The notes beneath the pieces are model-generated. The model was not told the DNA's origin and ran no database searches. It saw nothing but the letters and a program-made list of their open reading frames with translations. A DNA stretch of 42,503 nt from CAZMRF01 sp964568735 (lineage in GTDB: Bacteria; Acidobacteriota; Polarisedimenticolia; JACPZX01), in assembly GCA_964568735.1 (NCBI GenBank), contig CAZMRF010000044.1:1-42503 (forward strand), written 5' to 3'. Positions 11,101-19,600 of the stretch are shown piece after piece. Position numbers and translations under genes: made by a program. The number at the start of each line of letters is the position of its first letter. Within the stretch, counting starts at the first letter, position 1.

Positions 11101-13106
11101 GTTTCGCCATTCACGGCGAGCCGCATCGCGTGGCCCGTCGGGAAGGCAACATCGATGTCGATGCGCTCCACGGCGACGAGATCCCCGTCGCGAGGGCAGA
11201 GCAGGTGCAGCCCGTGAGGGAGCGCTTTCAGGATCGCCTCGGCAGGATCCGGTTCCGGCCCGGCCCCGAGCGCAATATCCGCCGCGGGCGGCTGGTCGTC
11301 AGAGAGGCTGCCGGCGGTCATGACAGCTCCTCCGTGCCCGCGAGATTCGGAAAGGGCCGCCGTCGTTCCTGGAGGCGCTCCCGCGCGCGGAGAGCCTGCG
11401 GCCGGCCCCGCGTGCTCCGGATCGAGCGAAGCCGTGAGAATTCCCTCCATCACCGAGGCCCGACGCTCGCCGAGCACTTCACCATCGACCCGCGAGACCA
11501 CTCTGATCGTGGAGCCCTTCCCTCCGATCTCCGCAATCAGATCAGCCAGCGCCTGCAGTTGCTCTTCCGCTCCGGGGCGCAGCTCCGCGCTCTTGGGCTC
11601 GAAGATCGCCGCGGCCAGGATCAGCGGGAGCGGGGTCTTCACCGCACGTTCCCCCCCGGCCTCGATCGAGCTCGACTCTGCGCCCTCGTCACCGGCTTGG
11701 ATCTCGAGGGCCGCCAGCGCCGCAGGCTCGCCCGTGAGCGCTACGTTCGCCTTGAAGAGATCCCCTGCCCCCAGGTCCACGAACTGGACGCCCGTCGAGC
11801 CCGAGGCGCGGAGCCACGAGGCGGTGCCCGGCATGCTCTCGGGAACGCTCTCGGGATCCAGCTTCAGGACGTGGAGGCCCGGACGGATCCCCTCGATGTG
11901 GTACTTCCCGGCGACGTCCGTGATCACCTGCGTCCCGTCCTCCAGGAAGAGGCGCGCGCCTGGAACCACGGGATCTCCCGGCGACCAGGTGCCGTCCCCA
12001 TCGGCGTCGGCGAAGACTCTCCCTGCGATCACGGCTTGCGACGAGAAGAGCCCTTCGACGAGGCGAAGCTGCGTGGACGAAGGCTGTGCGATCACGGGGG
12101 TCCCCGAGCCCGTCACCGCCTCGGCCGTCGCCTTCGCTTTCAGCTCGCCCCTCTCCGCGGAAGGAGCAGCGGTCGCCGCCAGGCTCAGAACCACGCTCTC
12201 GCCGGGGGGGAGGTTCCCCACCGCGGCCTCCACAGTACGCCCCCTGCCGGCGAGGGCCGGAGAGGCGATCGACCTGCCCGCCGCGGAGAGGGTTCCTTCG
12301 ACGTAGCGGAAGCCCTCCGGCAGCCTCAGCGTGACGGTGGCGCCGAAGAGATCGAGCGATGGATCGGAGTTGCCCACGCGGATCTCGAAGCCGACGACGT
12401 CCCCGATCTCCACGCGCTCCCTCGCGGTGGCGAGGAAGAGGGACAGCGCCGGGGCCACGACCGTGCTCTGGACCGCCGGGGATGTGACGCCGTTGGGGTC
12501 CTGGTCCGAGGACGATTGGAAGGCATTCACGACGATCGATTCTCCCGTCATCGCCGGCGAGAGCCTCGCGTGGAACTGGACTTCCCCTCTCGACCCCGGC
12601 CCCAGAACCGGGATCGCCCACCTCACCTCCCTGGTCACGGGATCCCAGAGTCCTGTCAATGAGATCACCCCCGTCCCCGAGCCCGTGTCGGGCACGGAGC
12701 CCGTCGTCACGGCGCTGACCGAGTCGATGAGGGGATCGAGAGGGTCGACGAGCACGACGTTCGTCAATGCGGAGGCGGAGGGGTTCCCGAAGGCGAGCGT
12801 GTAGACGAGCGTGTCACCCGGCCCGGCGATCCCGGCCGGGCTCACCTGCTTCGAGAGCACCATCGGGACGGCCGCGACGTCGGTCATGGCCGGATTGCTC
12901 GTCGCGACGATTGGCGCGCCTGAAGGCGAGCTGCGCGCCGAAACCTCCGCCACGTTGACGATCGTCGCCGCGCCTGGCTGCGTCTGCACTAATAAGGATG
13001 CGCTGACAGGGAGGAGGATGCCGAGAAGGACGACTCGGCTCCGGGCGTTCTTCCGTGCGCTCTCAACGACGGACCGGCCGGCGGTGGCCCGGACCTCCGA
13101 GCTCAC
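8136..13106 (-). CDS. giant outer-membrane surface protein: DUF11-like, SdrD-B-like, OmpA-like and beta-barrel parts
   Basis: A 1656-residue exported protein probably anchored in the outer membrane. An N-terminal hydrophobic segment (VVLLGILLPVSASLLVQ, about 25-41) acts as signal. Two DUF11/conserved-repeat blocks follow (about 81-190 and 205-330), then an SdrD-B/carboxypeptidase-regulatory-like unit (VFADADGDGTWSPGDPVVPG, about 365-430), a degenerate OmpA-like block (IFEPKSAELRPGAEEQLQAL, about 500), Ig-like sequence, and from about residue 800 long alternating strands typical of a beta-barrel, closing near GPFISLRFKFDE before a tail of about 35 residues. GTG 13106 is chosen because GAGGAGGG lies 4 nt upstream and the longer reading to 13175 runs through a hairpin. 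It is the third gene after two small DUF11 proteins. Function is not known; the architecture suggests a surface display or adhesin role. Confidence 0.85.
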   Translation of the reverse strand: MSSEVRATAGRSVVESARKNARSRVVLLGILLPVSASLLVQTQPGAATIVNVAEVSARSSPSGAPIVATSNPAMTDVAAVPMVLSKQVSPAGIAGPGDTLVYTLAFGNPSASALTNVVLVDPLDPLIDSVSAVTTGSVPDTGSGTGVISLTGLWDPVTREVRWAIPVLGPGSRGEVQFHARLSPAMTGESIVVNAFQSSSDQDPNGVTSPAVQSTVVAPALSLFLATARERVEIGDVVGFEIRVGNSDPSLDLFGATVTLRLPEGFRYVEGTLSAAGRSIASPALAGRGRTVEAAVGNLPPGESVVLSLAATAAPSAERGELKAKATAEAVTGSGTPVIAQPSSTQLRLVEGLFSSQAVIAGRVFADADGDGTWSPGDPVVPGARLFLEDGTQVITDVAGKYHIEGIRPGLHVLKLDPESVPESMPGTASWLRASGSTGVQFVDLGAGDLFKANVALTGEPAALAALEIQAGDEGAESSSIEAGGERAVKTPLPLILAAAIFEPKSAELRPGAEEQLQALADLIAEIGGKGSTIRVVSRVDGEVLGERRASVMEGILTASLDPEHAGPAAGSPRAGAPPGTTAALSESRGHGGAVMTAGSLSDDQPPAADIALGAGPEPDPAEAILKALPHGLHLLCPRDGDLVAVERIDIDVAFPTGHAMRLAVNGETAPEDRIGLRMETSLSGMSLRRYIGVALRPGSNAIEARSSPEAGPTLVMEIHVDRVGAPSLLVVRGIGGSSRADGRSPGRAAVQVLDARGHAVADGTMVTLTAERGTILGRDADPVAEGFQAATTEGIAAVRLSPATEGESRLLTARSGEAMGEAEVRFEPELRKWILAGVGEAGWSANGNALHADQLARDLSAGDDAGARMALFARGRIGEKDLVSVAWDTDRQRNEDVLFRVEDPMRPFPVYGDASAEVHTVESQGKLALRWERERSMAAWGDFHTGLTAAELARYDRPLSGLLTHLESPRFTLDSFGATTPQTQRTDEIPAEGSSGPYRLSRSGVVAYSERVTVQVRDRLHTERVLAESPQSRFNDYDIDYGAGTILFRSPVDSRDAGFNIVTIVVSYEVADAAGSNLVAGGRLGYRAGARLEIGGSAVHEEREGKDFLLTGADVTMRPWSGASVRAEYAGTSDASGNAGAWAVRLHSPLGPNAGLGAYVRSVPEDYSNPSLSGASEIGSRKSGLELRATLPDGSRLLGEAFQQEQEVLSTSRSSAALGWERPAGAVTWELGGRGVEGPEEGSGESIGSALAKAGLRARLSPRLDGSLQREEIVSGGTVAGYPTRTTLGAGYRFNDHARGFLRHENDESDLTDQARTLLGVEGALGEHTTVESRYALEDALSGERGYATLGVRARVPLSDVWTADLRAERSQTMTGVTAPDFTSFTAGAEYLPGGSKMTGRYEARFGEAEERHLLTTAGAVRVSADLVLFARNQLNLIRPDLADSRFDADGLLGLAYRPLGADRLNWLGRLEATRGAALPGGGTSLATAPAARAFLGVFEANYEAVPRWHLLGRYAGRYARDDSPASSIRTWTEVWEAGTMFDVGRRMTAGLSGRLLRQPSTGTEATGVGVESGLMVARDLWLVAGYNVTGFSDDQFPDGNERSQGPFISLRFKFDENLIGGLVGSPGKEAAPESTLAATPVGASVSSGPAPGCR

Positions 13107-13143
13107 GGTGCCCTCCTCGATGGTGTGGGGTCGCGAGGCTGAC

Positions 13144-13171
13144 GGCGGCGGCCGCTCGCGCGGCCGCCGCC
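13144..13171 (-). repeat. 12-bp perfect hairpin with GNRA loop between surface genes
   Basis: On the minus-strand transcript GGCGGCGGCCGC pairs perfectly with GCGGCCGCCGCC around a GCGA tetraloop, which fits the GNRA class. It lies in the 91-nt gap between the stop of the small DUF11 gene (13198) and the GTG of the giant gene (13106). No U-tract follows, so it is not a canonical intrinsic terminator. An RNA-stability or segmental-expression element is the likeliest reading. Confidence 0.75.
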
Positions 13172-13197
13172 TCACAGGACTGCCTGCCCTCGACGGG

Positions 13198-14097
13198 CTA
13201 GTTGATCACCACCTGGAAGGAGATGGTCGCCGTTGCCGTCGGGATCAGGACCCCCGCATCGACCGTCACGGCGCCCGGAGTGGTGGCGTTGTGGTCCCCC
13301 TCGTCATCACCGCCCGCGTCGGTCTTGCTGACGCCGTTCAGCGTGAGCGAGCCCGCAACGTAGGTCGTGTTCGCCGGGACATTGTCCGTGAGCACGACGC
13401 TGCTGGCATTCGCCGTGCCGTTGTTCGTCACGACGATCGTGTACGTGAGCGTCGTCCCCGGAATCTGCGGTCCGGCCGGGTTGACGCTCTTCACGACGGT
13501 GACGTCGGGTGCGGTCACGGTCGTGGTGTCGGTGGCGATATCGGAGACGGCGCCGTTGAAGACCGAGGTGCCGGTCACCGTCATCGTGTCCACGGTGCCA
13601 TCGGCCGTCCCCGGGGGAACCGTCACCGCCACGAGGATGTTCCTCACGGCGTCGGCGGCCATCGCGCCCGTGTCGACCACGCTGTCGCCGTTCGTGTCGG
13701 TCAAGGGCGTGTCACCGGCGTCGAAGGCACCGTTGCCGTTGTTGTCGCTGTAGCGGGCGGTGATCCAGCCGTTGCTGCTCACCGCGGTCAGGTTGATCGT
13801 GTCGCTGCCGTTGCCTCCGTTCGACACCTGGTGGGCGTACCAGATGGTGTCGCCCGGGTCCGCGTTTCCGGCCCGGTCGGGAGCCACGGTGACGGAGGCC
13901 ACCTGGCTCACGGTCGTCGAGACGACGTTGGAAGCAACACTCAGAGGGTTTCCATTCGAGTCGGTGTAGGTCACCGTAGCCTGGTTGCTGATGACGGTCC
14001 CCGCCGGCGTCCCCACGGCCAGAGCGTGGGACACGCTCACGAGGGCCACGAGCGCCGTGAGGATCGCGGCACGTGTCACGGGCTGTCGCATGCGCAT
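13198..14097 (-). CDS. exported DUF11-type repeat protein
   Basis: 299-residue exported protein. A signal peptide is clear (AAILTALVALVSVSHALAVG, about 9-28), followed by an Ig/DUF11-like half opening with GTVISNQATVTYTDSNGNP and a second, more typical DUF11 unit (VTVVKSVNPAGPQIPGTTLTY, from about 192) ending in a strand-rich C-terminus without an anchor. A Asp/Asn-rich segment (about 115-140, DNNGNGAFDAGDTPLTDTNG) resembles calcium-binding loops. ATG 14097 has GGAAGGAG a few nt upstream. It sits between the small DUF11 gene (133 nt upstream) and the giant barrel gene (91 nt downstream), all on the minus strand, so it is probably a partner or surface subunit in the same system. No enzymatic motif is visible. 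Confidence 0.87.
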   Translation of the reverse strand: MRMRQPVTRAAILTALVALVSVSHALAVGTPAGTVISNQATVTYTDSNGNPLSVASNVVSTTVSQVASVTVAPDRAGNADPGDTIWYAHQVSNGGNGSDTINLTAVSSNGWITARYSDNNGNGAFDAGDTPLTDTNGDSVVDTGAMAADAVRNILVAVTVPPGTADGTVDTMTVTGTSVFNGAVSDIATDTTTVTAPDVTVVKSVNPAGPQIPGTTLTYTIVVTNNGTANASSVVLTDNVPANTTYVAGSLTLNGVSKTDAGGDDEGDHNATTPGAVTVDAGVLIPTATATISFQVVIN

Positions 14098-14230
14098 TCA
14101 CTCCTTCCGTGGGTCGTTCGGTCGTTGTCAGATGTGCGGCGGCGCACACTTCGGCCGTCCGCGTTGGCGATGAGACCCGAGGCAGGGACCCCGGGGCAGA
14201 TGCGTGGCCGCGCCTACGCGCGGCGGCGGG

Positions 14231-14743
14231 TCAGCGCACGATGACCTTGAAGGAAACCGTGCGAGACTCGCCGGGAGCCATGGGGGATCGCGCCGTCCAG
14301 CGGATGTGCGTGTAGGCTTCGGGGGGCGCGGGCTTCTCGACGGGCCCGCCACCTGCCGCGGCCACCTGGAGTCGTGCCGGGAAGGAGACGTAGCTCTTCC
14401 CCCCGTCCACGCTGAAGGTCACCGTGGTCTTGTCCCCCCGGACGCTCCCGGGAAGGAGGATCGTCCCCTCGGGGACGGCATCGTTGACGACGGCGTCGGG
14501 CACTGAGGCCTTGCCGACGTTCTTGTAGGTCAGCGTGTAGACGAGCACGTCACCAGGGTCGGCCATCTCCACCTCGCGGTGGATGACCTTCACGTTGCCC
14601 TGCTCGTCGGGGATCGAGACCTCTTCCTTGACGTCGACGCTGAGAGCAAGATCCGGATCCTTCGCGCCGGCGGCGGCGAACGACGGGCTCAGTGCCAGTC
14701 CGCAGACCGCCACGAGCCCAAGTACATTCTTCATGGACACCAT
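14231..14743 (-). CDS. small exported DUF11-like protein, first gene of the surface operon
   Basis: 170-residue exported protein with a signal peptide (NVLGLVAVCGLALSPSFAAAG) and one DUF11-like beta-sandwich: DPGDVLVYTLTYKNVGKASV, then VPEGTILLPGSVRGDKTTV, and a final strand RTVSFKVIVR at the very C-terminus. Two starts are possible: ATG 14743 and ATG 14734, both served by the purine-rich run GGAGGAAGGAGGAGG just upstream. The ORF reads open further to 14920, but that extension overlaps the promoter at 14866-14893 and has no family resemblance. It begins the operon that continues with the 299-residue DUF11 protein and the giant barrel protein. A structural surface role is inferred. Confidence 0.85.
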   Translation of the reverse strand: MVSMKNVLGLVAVCGLALSPSFAAAGAKDPDLALSVDVKEEVSIPDEQGNVKVIHREVEMADPGDVLVYTLTYKNVGKASVPDAVVNDAVPEGTILLPGSVRGDKTTVTFSVDGGKSYVSFPARLQVAAAGGGPVEKPAPPEAYTHIRWTARSPMAPGESRTVSFKVIVR

Positions 14744-14865
14744 CCTCCTCCTTCCTCCGAATCCGGCCGGGGCCCGACACCTCCGGGATTGCCGGATGCG
14801 GGTTGCCGTGGAGACTCCCGAATCGGCAGCGCGCCTCGTGCTCGCTGCTCGGTACGAACGTTCGC

Positions 14866-14893
14866 AATGTAGATGTCGTATATGCAGAGTCAA
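14866..14893 (-). promoter_or_regulatory. sigma70-type promoter of the DUF11 surface operon
   Basis: On the minus strand TTGACT (14893-14888) is followed after 16 nt by TACATT (14871-14866). Start of transcription is expected near 14859, giving a 5' leader of about 115 nt before ATG 14743. A perfect 10-bp palindrome, CGAACGTTCG (14855-14864), covers the expected start point and could be an operator. Confidence 0.6.
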
Positions 14894-15120
14894 GGAAATT
14901 GGTATGTTAGCGCGCCACAACGACTATGAGGCTATCGGGCAAGCGAAACCCGGCGTCCCTCGCGCGCGGCGAGCCCGGAACGATCGTCGGGACTCTCGGG
15001 AAGTGCCTGCGGTCCGAGAATGCGTCCCCAACGGTTCGAGGCAAGTCCCCGAACAGGCTCCGGCGGAGGCGAGCGGGCACGTCTCCCCGGGGGCCTTCGG
15101 TGCATCCGGCGCCGTGACAC

Positions 15121-15140
15121 AACTCAAATTGTTAAAGAGC
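15121..15140 (-). promoter_or_regulatory. boxA-like antitermination sequence
   Basis: The minus strand reads GCTCTTTAACAATTTGAG here. The first 15 nt equal the boxA element and following bases of E. coli rRNA leaders, which bind NusB/NusE and make transcription resistant to Rho. No rRNA gene lies downstream inside the window; the next minus-strand genes are the DUF11 surface operon about 380 nt away, and an independent promoter (14866-14893) lies between. A chance match in GC-rich DNA is unlikely for this AT-rich string but cannot be excluded. Confidence 0.45.
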
Positions 15141-15482
15141 GACTCCAGGCCGAGTCCTGCACGCATCCGCAACGACTGTCGCGCTGCTGCTCCGATCACA
15201 CGGTTGCCTCCCTCGCCGACCTCACATCGGCGCAGACACGTGCAGTGCCGCGGTGGGCACCTGCGCTTCGGGCGAGCCCGCTACCCGGCGCCGCCGTAGA
15301 CACGTGCACGCCCATCCGAGGTCCCACTCGGAATACATCCGACCCCACGAAAAAGTCTGCCCGCCTGGCGCTTCTGAATCGTCAAGGCGACAGGAGATCC
15401 GCGGCGTTGGACCGTGGCCTTGAGCGGAGTGACGCCAACTGGCAGGCCGATCTCGACACAGGGAGACTCCCGCGCCGCGGCG

Positions 15483-15504
15483 CCGACACCGTGTGCCGGT
15501 TTTT
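15483..15504 (+). terminator. intrinsic terminator-like hairpin in a gene-free interval
   Basis: CCGACAC and GTGCCGG form a 7-bp stem with one A-C mismatch around a CGT loop, followed directly by five T. It faces plus-strand transcription, yet no plus-strand gene lies between 8167 and this site, so if real it would end a non-coding transcript. Confidence 0.35.
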
Positions 15505-15709
15505 CGAGATGATCACACCCTCGGGAGGCGAGCCTCAGGAAATATCGGGGAACAGATCACACGGTCGCGTGGTAGGATCCCGCATTGCGAGGCCTCCGCG
15601 CGGCAGAAATGCAGTTTGGCGACCGCTTTCTATCACAAAGAGAAATCGCCGTTTTCAGGCCTCGTGAATAATCCGAGCTAGCCAAAGGAGAGCTAAAAGG
15701 AGAACTAAC

Positions 15710-16384
15710 ATGCGGAAAGTTGCGATTCTGTTGTTCTTGATGTGCTTGGCCATGCCGGCGGCTTGGGCGCAGTGCCAAGTGATCGACGATTTTACTTCAG
15801 GAAAGGTACGCGCCAGCCTGCGCACCCCAAACACATTTTCGACGGATATCAAACCAGGATCGATGCTCGGCGGCATCCGGGAAACGGTTTTTCTGATCGG
15901 AGGGAACCAGTTTCTGCAGCCCGCGGAGATGGACATCGACAAAGGCGGTCCTCTGGTAGTGACGATGGGGGTGAGGGAGTACTTCCGCCTGGATGTCGAA
16001 TACGGCGTCGACAAGAACGGCGTTTTCACGCCGTTGGGGTATTACCCGACCGGCTGCGACCGGTTTCGAGTGACCTTCGATTCGGCCAGCCTGGTTCTGA
16101 ACTTCAATATCTTGGTGTTCCAGGGACCACTGAACCCCTACTTCCAGGACGGACTGAACCTGGACCCCATCCCCTTCGCGGGGAATCCCTTCTGTGTGGA
16201 TTTTCTCTTCTCGAACTTCAGGAATCCACTCATGGTGACACAGGATTTCGCCGGCCAGGGGATTAACGCGATCGACTTCATCTTTCAGACCGGCAGCGTG
16301 ATCGGCGCCAACGCGTTTGCCATCACCAAGTTCGAAACGACCACCGCGGACGCGGGGTGTGTTGTAGCGCCACCACTTTTCTAG
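15710..16384 (+). CDS. exported protein of unknown function
   Basis: 224-residue protein with a clear signal peptide (KVAILLFLMCLAMPAAWAQ, cleavage near residue 21). The mature part is rich in Phe, Gly and Asn, with short beta-strand-like stretches (FRVTFDSASLVLNFNILVF) and five cysteines after cleavage. No catalytic or binding motif is recognised. ATG 15710 is supported by AAGGAG 7 nt upstream, itself the second of two similar purine-rich blocks (AAAGGAGAGCT then AAAAGGAGAACT). The gene stands alone between an almost 1-kb gene-free interval and the converging Lhr gene. Base composition is visibly more AT-rich than the neighbours, which may indicate transfer or a rapidly evolving surface gene. 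Confidence 0.8.
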   Translation: MRKVAILLFLMCLAMPAAWAQCQVIDDFTSGKVRASLRTPNTFSTDIKPGSMLGGIRETVFLIGGNQFLQPAEMDIDKGGPLVVTMGVREYFRLDVEYGVDKNGVFTPLGYYPTGCDRFRVTFDSASLVLNFNILVFQGPLNPYFQDGLNLDPIPFAGNPFCVDFLFSNFRNPLMVTQDFAGQGINAIDFIFQTGSVIGANAFAITKFETTTADAGCVVAPPLF

Positions 16385-16641
16385 TAAAGGGGGTGTCCCG
16401 AGCTCCGTTGTAGGATGTGCGGCCGGACCAACAGCCGATCGTCCCCGGCTACTACCCGAAGGAAGCCTTCCGGTGATTCTGGGACTACCGGGTCGAGGGC
16501 TGGGCCCGTCACTGAGGGTTCGGTCGGCCTCGGTGAGGATCGAAGGAGCGGCCAACCGGGGGAGTCACCTTGAACGGCGGTCAGAAGATCTGTCGGGGTT
16601 CTCCTCGATCCTGAACGGGAGGACTCCGGCAGGAACCGGCG

Positions 16642-19600
16642 TCAACGCGGAGCGACGGCGACGCGTCGGCGGGCGAGGGAGGCGACGCGCTCTTCGGGGG
16701 TGAGAATGCCCCTGAGGTTGAGGGGGTCGGCGGCCGAAACGTGAACGGGCGCTGCCGCCTCGCGGCGGCGGACCTCTCGCAGGAGCGGGATCGCCTCGGG
16801 CAGAGCGAACTGCTCTCCGGAGAAGCCCCCCACGAAGCGGCCGCCACGGATCTCGCCCCGCAGCTCCATCCGCCTCAGGCTTCGCACCAGGTAACGCCAC
16901 GGCACAGGAATCCTCTCGCGTTCCAGCAGCCGCCTGAAGACGACGCCATATCGCCGGAGAAGCTGCCTCGCGACGAGATCGACGAGCCGTTCGGGCGGCT
17001 CCACGGGCGCGCCCACCGTGCGGCCGGGCGCACCAGCAGCCGCGGAGCGATTGACCATCTGAGGCAGACGACTGGGCGCCTGACTCAGCCCCGAGCGATT
17101 CATCGCCTCCGGCAAACGACCCGCAGCAGCGCTCGCCTTCTCCAAGCCGGTGGCCCCACTCATTGACCGACGGCCAGCAGCTTGGGTCGTTGGGGCCGGC
17201 GCGGTGCCAGCCACCTCCGGGATGATGCTCCACCGGCCCGCGGGCCTCACGTCGGCCGGGCGTGCGCCCCGTGGACGCCGCGCGTCCGCGTCGCGGCCCC
17301 GCCGCGGCTTGATGAGCCTTCGCATCCCGCTGAACGAGTCGCAGGTGATCCGACCCCGGGCGATCAGCTCGGCGAGCCCCATTTCCAGATGATCGGACAG
17401 GGGCCCCGCTTCGCGGGCGAGATCGCGGGTGAAGAGGGCGCCTCTCCGCTCCAGTACCTCGAGCAGTGAGGCACCGTGCGCAGAGAGCGGCGCCGGGCCA
17501 ACGGTCGGACTCGGAGCTGGATTGGCGACCGGGAGCGCGGCTGCATTCGAATCCGATCTCACTGCGGGGATCGCCAGGAGGGTCGATCCCTCCTCTGCTG
17601 TGAACGCAGGCATCGGACCCGCCACTGCGCTTGGGGTTTTGCTCTCCTCCGCGGTTGACGCCGCCGGGCTCGCGGTCGAGCTCGCTGCCGACGCTCGCGT
17701 TCCACGCAGCTCCAGCCACGCGTCGAGGTCCGCGGCGGGCAGCAGAGTAAGAGGTGTCGTCCGTGGAACTGTCGCACCCTCCCCCCAGAGACGCATCCAT
17801 ACCCACTCGCCTGTGAGCAGGATCCGGTCGAGCCATTCCGGTTTGTAGCCGCGCACGCGCGCCGGGAGAACGGAGCCTTCCCAGGCAGCGGCCGGGATCT
17901 CGAAGCCCGCGAGCTGGCGGGCGACCTCGGCCACGCCTTCCGGCCCTTCGAGGCGCTTCTCCTGATCCGCGTGCTGCCACACAGCGAGAAAGCGCCAGAG
18001 GTCGGCGGCGCTTACTGGAGAGATCTCCTTGCGCAGCCGATCCATCGTGTAGCTCTGAATCCGCGCCAGGAGCCGGCGCTCGCACCAGGCCTCGCGTCCT
18101 CCAATCCTGCACCGGAGCACGACACCCTGGCCTTCGAGCGCGCCCATCTCGCCGACGCGCTCAGCAGGCAGCCCCTGCTCAATCTCCTCCCCCACGACAA
18201 CCGGCCCGAGAGCCTCGAGACGCCCGCGCAGAATGGCAGCAGCGCCGGAGGCGGTCTCGACAGCGAGGTATCGCAACCCTCCCTCACGTCGGTCCCCGGC
18301 GAAGGGACGCCCCTCGACAAGCGCGGCATACGCAGGCGCGCTCTGATCCGCGCCGGCTTGCGCAGGTCCCGCAGCGGAAGCTCTCCCCACGGCCAATCGC
18401 TCGGCTGAGTGAATGCTCTCGAGGTCTGTCTTCTCGACAACGAGCAGAGGAACGGTTTCCACCCGCACGCGACCCGCAGCCATCAGGATTTCGATCCACG
18501 CCGTCCACCCGGACCGACGCGCCTCCTCCTCGGTGACGTAGCCCATCCACCCGAGCGCCTCGTGGACCTCTTCTTCGTTCTCGGGCTGGGGCCAGGTTTC
18601 CTCCTTCACCCGCGCGACCGCCTCGGGATCGAGCGCGCCGACTCCGTCGGCCAGGCGCGCGTCGAGGCCCCTGCGCGACGCCACCGCCCGCGCCCGGCGC
18701 TCCTCCAGAGGCGCGTCGTCGAGGAAGGCCCACGGCATCGCGTTGAGGATCCCCCGGGCGAAGGCCGACGGCGCGGGCGTGTCCACCGCGACGATCTCGA
18801 TGCATCCTTCCCGAAGCTTGCGCAGCACTTCAACGAAGCCCTCGACGTCCATCGCCTCGTGCAGGCAGTCCTCCAGGGTCTGCCGGACGAGGGGATGCTC
18901 CCACGGCACCGGAAGATCCCCGGGCGGAAGGGTCTCGCCGCAGGCGAGCATCTCCGGGAAAGCCCCCACGAGGAGATCCTCGGCGCGCATCCGGAGGAGC
19001 GCCGCCGGCACGCGCTGGGCGCCCCCGCGCGTCTTCGACAGGACCAGCGAGCGCACGACGTTCCAGCGCCACCGCGTCGTGAAGAGCGGCGATGGCAGGA
19101 CCGCCTGCACCAGGACGTCGCGCGCCGTCTCGGGCTTGAGGTAGTCGAAGACCTCGCGGAGGGGGAAGCTGTGCTGCGGCCCGAGCGAGAGCAGGATGGC
19201 CTCTTCGTTGGCCGCCGCCTGCAGCTCGAATCCGAACGACCGGCAGAATCGCTTGCGAAGCGCGAGCCCCCAGGCCCGGTTGATTCTCCCACCCAGCGGG
19301 GAGTGCAGAATGAGCTGCATCCCTCCCGACTCGTCGAAGAAGCGCTCCGCAATGATCCGCCGTCGCGTTGGAACCGCGCCGAGCGCACGAGATCCTTCCG
19401 AAAGATACGCAGCGAGCTGCGCGGCTGCGCCCTCCCCCAGCCCGCACTCATCCCTGAGCCAGGCCGTGCCCTGCCCAACGACGTGATCACTAGAGGGTTT
19501 CGCTACTCCTTCACCAAGCTCACTCACATTCCTGGATCGAGGGGTCCCACCTTCGGATGGAACGCCATCCCGGCCCTGACTTGCTCGTTCGACTGAGTCC

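Larger units (their letters stand above)
14894..15709. other. long non-coding interval with boxA-like and terminator signals
   Basis: About 815 nt upstream of the surface-operon promoter hold no ORF with family resemblance or plausible translation signals on either strand. Inside it are a boxA-like sequence on the minus strand (15121-15140), two copies of AGACACGTGCA (15234-15244 and 15298-15308), and a terminator-like hairpin on the plus strand (15483-15504). No tRNA, rRNA or recognisable structured RNA was identified by eye. An unannotated non-coding RNA is possible. Confidence 0.5.

Noticed and set aside
10272..12662. 796-codon plus-strand open frame within the giant surface gene
   Set aside because: Arg-rich shadow composition and complete overlap with the well-supported minus-strand gene.
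16440..16485. Hairpin CCGAAGG/CCTTCCGG after the exported orphan gene
   Set aside because: The stem has a bulge and no T-tract on either strand, so I do not call it a terminator.
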